Shown: in pieces, positions 1-5,105 of the stretch
Layout: each line of letters opens with the position of its first letter
Numbering within the stretch: the first letter of the stretch is position 1
From: Sulfurovum sp.
GTDB lineage: Bacteria > Campylobacterota > Campylobacteria > Campylobacterales > Sulfurovaceae
Length of the DNA stretch: 5,197 nucleotides
Reading direction: 5' to 3'
Assembly (NCBI GenBank): GCA_027083995.1
Contig: JALWME010000075.1
Coordinates: 1 to 5,197, forward strand
The notes under the pieces: model-generated
Database searches by the model: none
What the model saw: the letters and a program-made list of their open reading frames with translations, nothing else
What the model was told of the DNA's origin: nothing
Program-made: the position numbers and the translations under genes

Positions 1-834
1 ATGGCAGCTAATAACTACTCAAACAACAGAAGAAACTTTATGGCAAAAAGCGTGCAAAGTGTAGGCTTGGCTGCTCTTGGTGGATTACTGTGGAGTGGAT
101 ATGCTGACAGCGTTAAAGCCTCACCTTTAGTACTGAGACCACCTGGTGCATTACCAGAGAGTGATTTTTTAGCAGCATGTATCAAGTGTGGTCTGTGTGC
201 TGAGGCTTGCGTAAACAGGGATACCAATATAGACAAAGAGACAGGAGGGCAAAGAGCAGGTACATTGCAGATGGCAAAAGGTGGTGATTCATTATTGATA
301 GGGACACCCTATTTTATACCTGTAGAAGTACCTTGTTATATGTGTGAAGACATACCTTGTGTACCTGTATGTCCCTCAGGAGCTTTAGATATGGAAAGCT
401 TGTTAAATGAAAAACGAGAACTTGATATTAACAAGTCTACTATGGGACTTGCTGTAGTACACAAAGAGTCATGCATAGCCTTTTGGGGTATACAGTGTGA
501 TGCGTGTTATAGAGCCTGTCCTTTATTGGATGTAGCGATTACACTTGAATATCAGAAAAATGATAGAACAGGTAAACATGCATTTTTGCTCCCTGTAGTA
601 CACGATAATGCCTGTACAGGCTGTGGGTTATGTGAGCAGGCTTGTGTCACTGAAGAAGCAGCGATATTTATACTGCCAAACGATATTGCCAAGGGAAAAG
701 CAGGTGATTACTACGTCAAAGGCTGGGATGTTAAAGACCAGGAACGTGTGGCAGAGGCTAAAGGAGAAGAGACAAAGACAGAACTTTCAAAAGAGAATGC
801 GGATGATTATCTAAATATGGAGGTAGCATACTAA
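1..834 (+). CDS. napG: NapG, Tat-exported ferredoxin of the NapGH quinol dehydrogenase
   Basis: Periplasmic iron-sulfur protein that takes electrons from membrane NapH and passes them towards NapB/NapA. The 277-residue product starts with a twin-arginine signal: R10-R11 followed by N-F-M, a hydrophobic stretch at about 19-33, and a likely cleavage after A40 (VKA/SP). Sixteen cysteines form four [4Fe-4S] motifs: C60/63/66/70, C112/115/120/124, C158/166/169/173 (with a wide first gap of seven residues) and C205/208/211/215. A charged tail follows from about residue 240. The ATG at base 1 is preferred because the next in-frame Met (residue 14) would remove the arginine pair, but upstream sequence is unseen, so the ribosome site cannot be checked. 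The stop overlaps the napH start by one base (TAATG), indicating coupled translation. Identification is firm from the Tat signal, the cluster pattern and the neighbours. Confidence 0.95.
   Translation: MAANNYSNNRRNFMAKSVQSVGLAALGGLLWSGYADSVKASPLVLRPPGALPESDFLAACIKCGLCAEACVNRDTNIDKETGGQRAGTLQMAKGGDSLLIGTPYFIPVEVPCYMCEDIPCVPVCPSGALDMESLLNEKRELDINKSTMGLAVVHKESCIAFWGIQCDACYRACPLLDVAITLEYQKNDRTGKHAFLLPVVHDNACTGCGLCEQACVTEEAAIFILPNDIAKGKAGDYYVKGWDVKDQERVAEAKGEETKTELSKENADDYLNMEVAY
819..823 (+). promoter_or_regulatory. Ribosome binding site of napH
   Basis: GGAGG lies inside the last codons of napG, ten bases before the ATG at 834. It supports that start over the second in-frame ATG at 843, which would be 19 bases away. 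Confidence 0.7.
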
Positions 835-1643
835 TGAAAAATATGAAGTATTTACTCCTTAGACGGACAACACAGATAGGTATTTTGTTCTTGTATTTTG
901 CTGCAAATGCGTATGGTTGGAATATCTTAGCAGGTACCTTTGGGACATCTTATATTTTTGGCGTTATTCCTTTGGCAGATCCTTATACGACACTTCAAGT
1001 GTTGGCAACAGGATTTGTCTTAGCTGCAGATGTACTCTTGGGTGCAGTATTTATCACGATGTTTTATTTTGTGATAGGTGGTAGGGCTTTTTGTTCTTGG
1101 GTTTGTCCTATTAATATAGTAACAGATTTGGCAAATTGGCTTAGACGCAAGTTAAACCTTGACAAAGAAGAGGTAAATTATCGTTTTTTGAAACGCAGTG
1201 CCAGATATTGGCTTATGACTTTAGGACTTATCGTCTCTGCACTTGTGGGCGTGGCTGCTTTTGAAGTAGTTTCACCTATTACTATTATGCAAAGAGGCAT
1301 AGTCTTTGGTTTTGGTATGGGAGCAGCTGTGGTGCTTGCCATCTTTCTTTTTGACCTTTTTGGGGTTAAAAATGGTTGGTGCGGACATGTCTGTCCTTTA
1401 GGTGCTGCATACTCTTTGATAGGTTCAAAAAGTCTTGTAAGGGTAAAACATAACCATGAGAACTGCACAGACTGTATGGACTGTAAAGTAGTATGTCCTG
1501 AAAATCAGGTTTTACATATGATAAACAAGTCGAGTATCTCGGTAACAGATGCAGAGTGTACAAATTGTGGTAGATGTGTAGATGTGTGCAATGATGATGC
1601 ATTAAAATTTAGTATTAGAAGTTTTACTAAGTCTGCATCATAA
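834..1643 (+). CDS. napH: NapH, membrane ferredoxin-type quinol dehydrogenase subunit
   Basis: Inner-membrane partner of NapG. Together they are thought to oxidise menaquinol and send electrons to the periplasmic reductase, replacing the NapC of other bacteria. The 269-residue product has four hydrophobic membrane segments at about 13-31, 56-80, 125-146 and 155-176. Two CxxxCP motifs (C87/C91 and C183/C187) sit at the ends of the second and fourth segments; they are characteristic of the NapH family and needed for its function in studied relatives. The C-terminal domain carries two [4Fe-4S] motifs, C211/214/217/221 and C242/245/248/252. The second lacks the usual proline after its last cysteine. 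Length and motif order are normal for NapH. The gene is coupled to napG by a one-base overlap and followed by an 83-base gap before napB. Confidence 0.95.
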   Translation: MKNMKYLLLRRTTQIGILFLYFAANAYGWNILAGTFGTSYIFGVIPLADPYTTLQVLATGFVLAADVLLGAVFITMFYFVIGGRAFCSWVCPINIVTDLANWLRRKLNLDKEEVNYRFLKRSARYWLMTLGLIVSALVGVAAFEVVSPITIMQRGIVFGFGMGAAVVLAIFLFDLFGVKNGWCGHVCPLGAAYSLIGSKSLVRVKHNHENCTDCMDCKVVCPENQVLHMINKSSISVTDAECTNCGRCVDVCNDDALKFSIRSFTKSAS

Positions 1644-1650
1644 GACTTAG
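1627..1650 (+). repeat. Perfect 8-bp inverted repeat spanning the napH stop codon
   Basis: CTAAGTCT (1627-1634) is exactly complementary to AGACTTAG (1643-1650), with an eight-base loop. The napH TAA (1641-1643) lies at the loop/stem border. A competing pairing also exists: TTACTAA (1624-1630) with TTAGTAA (1653-1659). No T-tract follows, so this is not a standard intrinsic terminator. A role in mRNA processing or stability between napH and napB is possible but inferred. Confidence 0.55.
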
Positions 1651-1667
1651 ATTTAGTAAGATGAACC

Positions 1668-1691
1668 GAAAGGTTGGCTTTGCCAATTTTC
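1668..1691 (+). repeat. Stem-loop in the napH-napB intergenic region
   Basis: TTGGC (1674-1678) pairs with GCCAA (1682-1686) around a TTT loop. The stem extends outward through GAAA (1668-1671) and TTTC (1688-1691), with a G·U pair and one bulged base between. An A-rich stretch follows rather than a T-run, so it is unlikely to terminate transcription. It is the second hairpin in tandem in this gap and lies about 35 bases before the napB start. Confidence 0.5.
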
Positions 1692-1713
1692 AAGAAAAAA
1701 TCTAATTTAATAG

Positions 1714-1720
1714 TAGGAGG
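1714..1720 (+). promoter_or_regulatory. Ribosome binding site of napB
   Basis: The purine-rich tract containing TAGGAGG ends six bases before the ATG at 1727. It is the strongest Shine-Dalgarno sequence in the window. It fixes the start of the long NapB reading frame and therefore supports its extra N-terminal domain as translated. Confidence 0.75.
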
Positions 1721-1726
1721 AAGAGA

Positions 1727-2728
1727 ATGAAAGTATTGATAAAATCGGTTGCTATAGGTGCAATACTGGCAACAACAAATATATATGCAGTAAGTGTTAC
1801 AGGCTGCACGGGTTGTCATGGACAACATTTTGAAAAAGCTGCGATGGGTAAGTCTAAAATAGTGAAAGATATGTCACTTAAAGATATTGTAAACGCATTG
1901 AAGGGTTATAAAGCAGGTACCTATGGTGATGCAATGAAGCAGATGATGGTCGCACAAGTTAAAAACTTAAGTGATTCAGATTTGGAAGCGATATCATTAC
2001 TCATTAAAACAGAAGCTGGTTCACAAACAGAAAAAGCAAGCACATTTGCTGCAGCTGCTGCTGTAGCTGCTTCAGGGGGAACCTATGTTGATCTGAACGC
2101 AGATGCTTCAGACATTACACGTATCAAATCTGAAGATTTGGCAAGTAAAAAAGCCATCTCAGAAACGCAGATGGGTTTAAGAAAAACAGACCTTTACTCT
2201 GAAGATAAAACACAAGGAGCAAAAGCTGATTATGATAGACCCTCTCCTGGAGACTCTACCAGATTTGAGAGAGCATATAAAGACGCACCACCCATGATAC
2301 CACACTCTGTAGAGGGGCTACTCCCTATTACAAAGATGAATAATCAGTGTCTTGGTTGTCATATGCCAGAAGTAGCCCCTTCTGTTGGCTCCACACCTAT
2401 ACCTGCGACACATTTTACAAACTATAGACCATCAACTGTAATGAAGGGAGATATGGTACTCAAAGAGGGGCAGGTGTTGGGTTCAATGTTGGAAAATACA
2501 GCAGATATTGTTATTGCAGATACACATAAAGGTGACACCTTGTATCAGGGACGTTTTAACTGTACGCAGTGTCATGCACCACAATCTAAAATGAAAACAT
2601 CAGTAGCAAATACTTTTAGACCAGATTATGGTGATGAAGATAAAGCACACTCCTCATTGGTAGACCATATGAATGATGGTATAGATTATGAAATCTCAGA
2701 AACTGCACCTTTTATGGAAGGCGAGTAA
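1727..2728 (+). CDS. napB: NapB with fused N-terminal c553-like cytochrome domain (three hemes)
   Basis: Electron-transfer subunit of periplasmic nitrate reductase, 333 residues; ordinary NapB proteins are roughly 150-200. A Sec signal (about 1-21, cleavage near IYA/VS) leads into a class I monoheme cytochrome domain at about 22-98: CxxCH at C27-C30-H31, a GYKxGTYG stretch at 60-67, and a likely axial methionine M74 seven residues before LSDSD, as in bacterial c553. An Ala-rich linker (about 99-145) follows. From about 146 the protein is typical NapB: MGLRKTDLY, PPMIPH with probable distal ligand H193, CLGCH (C208-H212), PATHF with H229, and CTQCH (C279-H283). The last two CxxCH motifs plus two distal histidines match the family's bis-His diheme core. 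The frame is uninterrupted, a strong ribosome site precedes its ATG, and no start-plus-RBS is visible at the domain junction. Identity as NapB is firm; the role of the extra domain is inferred. Confidence 0.95.
   Translation: MKVLIKSVAIGAILATTNIYAVSVTGCTGCHGQHFEKAAMGKSKIVKDMSLKDIVNALKGYKAGTYGDAMKQMMVAQVKNLSDSDLEAISLLIKTEAGSQTEKASTFAAAAAVAASGGTYVDLNADASDITRIKSEDLASKKAISETQMGLRKTDLYSEDKTQGAKADYDRPSPGDSTRFERAYKDAPPMIPHSVEGLLPITKMNNQCLGCHMPEVAPSVGSTPIPATHFTNYRPSTVMKGDMVLKEGQVLGSMLENTADIVIADTHKGDTLYQGRFNCTQCHAPQSKMKTSVANTFRPDYGDEDKAHSSLVDHMNDGIDYEISETAPFMEGE
2716..2721 (+). promoter_or_regulatory. Ribosome binding site deciding the GTG start of napF
   Basis: GGAAGG lies within the last napB codons, nine bases before the GTG at 2731. 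No in-frame ATG exists nearby, so this site supports the GTG start two bases after the napB stop. Confidence 0.55.
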
Positions 2729-2730
2729 AC

Positions 2731-3258
2731 GTGAAAGACAGACGAGATTTTCTAAATGTTTTTAGAAAACCCTTAAACCAAAACAAGGAAGACTTAGTTT
2801 TAGTACTAAGACCTCCTTATGGCTTGGATGAGTTCCTTTTTCAGAATGAGTGTATTACTTGTGAAAGTAAAGCATGTATAGCTTCTTGTGATGAAGAGAT
2901 ACTGTTTATACGCGAAGATGGTACACCCTCTTTAAGCTTTTCTAAAAGTGGTTGTACTTTTTGTGAAGAGTGTGCGAAGGTGTGTGAGCCTAATGTATTG
3001 AACCTAAAAAATATTCATACTTCTGAACAACTCAATGCTACGTTTTTCATCAGTACCGAAGGATGTTTGGCACACAATGGGGTTATCTGTTTCTCATGTA
3101 AAGAGCCATGTATAGATGACGCTATACTTTTTAATGGGTTATTTAATCCTGTTATAGATATGGATAGATGTACAGGTTGTGGATTTTGTGTAGCTAGATG
3201 TCCGACCCTTGCCATAGACTTTACTATAGTACCCTTAGCAGATTATAGAATGGAGTAA
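2731..3258 (+). CDS. napF: NapF, cytoplasmic four-cluster ferredoxin (GTG start)
   Basis: Accessory iron-sulfur protein which in studied bacteria interacts with NapA in the cytoplasm and is linked to maturation of its iron-sulfur centre; other electron-transfer roles have been proposed. The 175-residue product has sixteen cysteines in four groups: C41/44/49/53, C75/78/81/85, C112/120/123/127 and C147/150/153/157. Only the last group ends in the usual C-P. The start RRDFLN resembles a Tat motif, but no hydrophobic segment follows, so export is not predicted. LVLRPP before the first cluster, and the wide gap in the third (C-x7-CxxC), are shared with NapG, suggesting common descent. The start is GTG, two bases after the napB stop. 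NapF rather than a second NapG is favoured by the missing signal peptide, shorter length and position. Confidence 0.88.
   Translation: MKDRRDFLNVFRKPLNQNKEDLVLVLRPPYGLDEFLFQNECITCESKACIASCDEEILFIREDGTPSLSFSKSGCTFCEECAKVCEPNVLNLKNIHTSEQLNATFFISTEGCLAHNGVICFSCKEPCIDDAILFNGLFNPVIDMDRCTGCGFCVARCPTLAIDFTIVPLADYRME
3252..3255 (+). promoter_or_regulatory. Ribosome binding site deciding the TTG start of the 84-residue gene
   Basis: GGAG sits at the end of napF, nine bases before TTG at 3265. The only in-frame ATG options are far downstream (first near 3397), which would lose about half of the protein. Confidence 0.45.
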
Positions 3259-3264
3259 ACAACG

Positions 3265-3519
3265 TTGAACATCAAAAATATAGAAAAAAGCTGCCCAAAC
3301 CTTTTTAAAGTATTGCCCGAAGATATTATCGCATTACGTCATCTGCTTATAATTGATGAAAACTACAATGATGATGCTACAGATGCGTTTGCCACCATGG
3401 ATTCTGAGGATTATAACTATATTGTGTATATCACTGAGATGCTACAAGGGCTTATGGGTGATGAGAAGATGGTATCCTTTGTGAAAGTCTTAGAAGCACG
3501 AGAGGAACTGACGGCATGA
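3265..3519 (+). CDS. Unrecognised acidic 84-residue protein inside the nap operon (TTG start)
   Basis: I do not recognise this family. The 84-residue product has no signal peptide, membrane segment or metal motif and only one cysteine (C10), so it is probably cytoplasmic. It is strongly acidic: 17 Asp/Glu against 7 Lys/Arg. The acidic residues cluster in the middle (residues 31-49), between what look like two helical stretches (about 18-30 and 50-80). The reading frame is convincing as a gene: it starts six bases after the napF stop behind a GGAG, and its TGA overlaps the napL ATG by four bases (ATGA), the usual mark of coupled translation. Its place among napF, napL and napD suggests an accessory or assembly role in nitrate reductase biogenesis, by context only. 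The TTG start is the weakest point. Confidence 0.75.
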   Translation: MNIKNIEKSCPNLFKVLPEDIIALRHLLIIDENYNDDATDAFATMDSEDYNYIVYITEMLQGLMGDEKMVSFVKVLEAREELTA

Positions 3520-4469
3520 AACAACTCTTTGTCTCTCTTTTAACGATAGTTTATGCTTTTGCTTTGAGCGTTGTAACACCTACGCAGGAGATAGAAGTAG
3601 CAGGTGTTGCAAAAGATATAGTTTTGCATGACAATACACTTGTTATTGCCACAGACAATGGAGTGGTACAAATCTATGACTATAAAGACAAGGTGTTTAG
3701 TAAAAAAATCACCCTTCCTAAAGTTCAGGATTTCACAGGAGATTTAGTACCAGCACGTATATTTTCTGTAGATACTTTTGGTTTAAGCTATGTATTTTTG
3801 AGTGACAGTGGCAAAGGAGGGTATGCCAACCTATGGATACATGACAAGAATACTACCAAACAAATACTGAGTCATACAGACAAGATAGCAGCGATTAAAG
3901 TACGGTTTATTTCAAAAGAAAAAATACTTCTTGGCTTACTTTCAAACGAAGCGGTACTTTTTGATATTAAAGATAAAAAAGAGATTTTTCGTACACAGTT
4001 AAATGAGTCTAAGTTTTCAGATTTTGCGTTAAATAATGACAAAACACAAGCAGTTTTTGCCTGTGAAAGTGGTGTACTGAGTGTGATAGATACCAAAACA
4101 GGAAAAGTACTTAAAGAGTTAAAATCTGTCAATGTAGACAATGTCTATAAAGTAGATTTTAAAAAAAATATCATCTCAGGAGCAGGACAAGATAGGCGTG
4201 GTGCCCTTTATGATGTGACAACAGAGGAAGGAGAGTATATAGAAGGCTCATTCCTTATTTATGCTACAGGACTGAGTCCTTCAGCCCAGAAAGTTGCCTT
4301 TGCTATGGATGAAAAGAACAATATTTCTATCTACAATAGAAGTACTAAGTCAAAAACAGCCCAACTTCAAGGGCAAAAGAGTACACTGAATACTATACTC
4401 TTTAAAGATGAAAATATACTGTTTTCATCAAGTGATGACAATACAGTGATGATGTGGAAATTAAAATAA
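3516..4469 (+). CDS. napL: NapL, periplasmic WD-like beta-propeller accessory protein
   Basis: NapL is an accessory protein found in the nap clusters of Campylobacterota. It affects nitrate reductase activity in studied members, but its exact job is not settled. The 317-residue product begins with a short Sec-type signal (about 1-16 to 18, cleavage near AFA/LS), placing it in the periplasm. The rest shows repeated blade ends in which a G/N/D-rich turn leads into a hydrophobic strand, at about 46-57, 104-111, 142-152, 183-193, 222-234, 265-275 and 305-315. The last, SSDDNTVMMWKL, is a near-canonical WD40 ending. Seven such elements fit a seven-bladed propeller, a scaffold for protein contacts. 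There are no cysteine motifs or catalytic signatures; C183 is the only cysteine. The start overlaps the preceding gene by four bases. The symbol rests on fold, signal and operon position. Confidence 0.85.
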   Translation: MKQLFVSLLTIVYAFALSVVTPTQEIEVAGVAKDIVLHDNTLVIATDNGVVQIYDYKDKVFSKKITLPKVQDFTGDLVPARIFSVDTFGLSYVFLSDSGKGGYANLWIHDKNTTKQILSHTDKIAAIKVRFISKEKILLGLLSNEAVLFDIKDKKEIFRTQLNESKFSDFALNNDKTQAVFACESGVLSVIDTKTGKVLKELKSVNVDNVYKVDFKKNIISGAGQDRRGALYDVTTEEGEYIEGSFLIYATGLSPSAQKVAFAMDEKNNISIYNRSTKSKTAQLQGQKSTLNTILFKDENILFSSSDDNTVMMWKLK

Positions 4470-4471
4470 AA

Positions 4472-4475
4472 GGAG
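4472..4475 (+). promoter_or_regulatory. Ribosome binding site of napD
   Basis: GGAG within an AAAAGGAGA tract, ten bases before the ATG at 4486 and just after the napL stop. Confidence 0.65.
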
Positions 4476-4485
4476 ATTAACAGTA

Positions 4486-4848
4486 ATGAACATTTCAAGT
4501 ATAGTAGTACAAGTACTACCAGAAAATTATGACATGGTAAAAGAAGATTTGAAAGCTAGTGGGGTATGTGACTACCACTTTGGAGAGAAAGAAAAGGGCA
4601 AAATGATAGTCACCATAGATGGTACAGGCGTAGAAGAAGAGATCAAAAAACTCGTAGTCATTCAGCAAACAAAAGGAGTGCTTGCAGCTGACATGATGCA
4701 GACCTATCAGGAAGAACTTGAGGGTGCTATTAAAGAACTAGAAGAGGCAGATGTGGTACCAGATATGCTCAACATGGACTCCGTTGATGTACGAGACATC
4801 ATTTATAATGGTGATTTGAAAAAGAAAGATTTTCATGGAGGCATATAG
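4486..4848 (+). CDS. napD: NapD, cytoplasmic chaperone for the NapA Tat signal
   Basis: Small cytoplasmic chaperone that binds the twin-arginine signal of pre-NapA and holds back export until the cofactors are inserted. Residues 1-75 fit the NapD family: the N-terminal strand MNISSIVVQVLPEN, a helix (about 14-24), a GKMIVTIDG strand (38-46) and a second half ending in KGVLAADMMQTYQ (63-75), together a ferredoxin-like fold. Residues 76-120 form an extension absent from the roughly 87-residue E. coli protein. It is acidic and helical at first (EELEGAIKELEEAD) and ends in a lysine-rich DLKKKDFHGGI. Longer NapD proteins also occur in related Campylobacterota, so the tail is probably a lineage trait. 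It lies 16 bases after napL and is the last gene of the operon, ahead of a probable terminator. Confidence 0.88.
   Translation: MNISSIVVQVLPENYDMVKEDLKASGVCDYHFGEKEKGKMIVTIDGTGVEEEIKKLVVIQQTKGVLAADMMQTYQEELEGAIKELEEADVVPDMLNMDSVDVRDIIYNGDLKKKDFHGGI
4504..4519 (+). repeat. Perfect inverted repeat at napD codons 7-11
   Basis: GTAGTAC (4504-4510) and GTACTAC (4513-4519) are exact reverse complements separated by AA. In RNA this could form a six-pair stem with a CAAG loop about 18 bases after the start codon. It may simply follow from GTA/CTA codon choice in a Val-Val-Gln-Val-Leu run. Confidence 0.35.
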
Positions 4849-4925
4849 AACTTTCTGACACCACAAAAGAGCAGAGTATAAAAACAATCTAGAGCTATGC
4901 TTGGACATCTAGTGAGTATGTAAAG

Positions 4926-4958
4926 ACAATAGTATCATACATCTATTGTGGATTTTTT
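4926..4958 (+). terminator. Probable weak rho-independent terminator of the nap operon
   Basis: ACAATAG (4926-4932) pairs exactly with CTATTGT (4943-4949) around a ten-base loop, followed after GGA by six Ts (4953-4958) and a second T-run at 4967-4973. The stem is AT-rich and the loop long, so termination may be inefficient. Its position about 80 bases after the last nap gene and before a new promoter supports the call. Confidence 0.6.
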
Positions 4959-4986
4959 ATTTGCTGTTTTTTTATCAAAGATAAGG

Positions 4987-4994
4987 TGTATACA
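4987..4994. repeat. Palindrome TGTATACA in the non-coding gap
   Basis: This eight-base palindrome lies about 80 bases before the TATAAT box of the next gene. Just upstream is a second small dyad, TTATC-AAA-GATAA (4972-4984). Either could be an operator half, but neither matches a well-known regulator consensus and both could arise by chance in AT-rich DNA. Confidence 0.2.
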
Positions 4995-5033
4995 TTTGTG
5001 TTAAAAAAGAGCTATTGTGATGATGTATCTTGT

Positions 5034-5079
5034 TTGACTTCATATAAAAAATAATTTTTTATCCTCCTTTGGCTATAAT
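5034..5079 (+). promoter_or_regulatory. Vegetative-sigma promoter for the gene at 5106
   Basis: A perfect -10 box TATAAT (5074-5079) follows TTTGGC, the T-rich/G-containing extended -10 context common in Campylobacterota promoters, which often lack a clear -35. Upstream are A/T-tracts including a perfect dyad ATAAAAAA-TAA-TTTTTTAT (5044-5062), likely curved DNA that could aid polymerase binding. A TTGACT at 5034-5039 is too far from the -10 (34 bases) to be its -35 element. Transcription would start near 5085-5088, giving a short leader of about 20 bases. Confidence 0.7.
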
Positions 5080-5094
5080 CAAATAATTTTACAT

Positions 5095-5099
5095 AAGGA
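5095..5099 (+). promoter_or_regulatory. Ribosome binding site of the gene at 5106
   Basis: AAGGA, six bases before the ATG at 5106. With the promoter just upstream, it supports that ATG as a real start. Confidence 0.65.
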
Positions 5100-5105
5100 C
5101 ACACT

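Noticed and set aside
608..814. Plus-strand frame of 68 codons inside napG
   Set aside because: It overlaps the fourth cluster motif of napG in another frame and has a Lys/Arg-rich chance composition.
1178..1468. Open frame of 96 codons on the minus strand
   Set aside because: It is fully antisense to napH, and its protein has no recognisable domain. It is explained by the strong coding bias of napH on the plus strand.
1668..1691. Intergenic hairpin as a terminator between napH and napB
   Set aside because: There is no T-run after the stem on either strand, and the operon plainly continues with functionally linked genes.
1505..1828. Open frame of 107 codons on the minus strand across the napH-napB junction
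   Set aside because: It overlaps the clear end of napH and the signal peptide and first heme motif of napB. The translation is low-complexity (Cys/Tyr/Ser-rich), and no ribosome site was evident.
2731..2790. RRDFL at the NapF start as a Tat export signal
   Set aside because: No hydrophobic segment or cleavage site follows; residues 10-22 are charged and polar. The family is cytoplasmic.
3872..4141. Open frame of 89 codons on the minus strand
   Set aside because: It lies inside napL with a Ser/Leu-rich translation and no motif, so it is an antisense shadow.
4860..5060. Small coding frames in the gap after napD
   Set aside because: The candidate frames from ATGs in this stretch end within about ten codons and lack ribosome sites. 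No tRNA-like fold was apparent.
5034..5062. TTGACT as the -35 element of a second promoter
   Set aside because: At a 17-base spacing the matching -10 would be TTTTAT, a poor match, while the perfect TATAAT lies 34 bases away.
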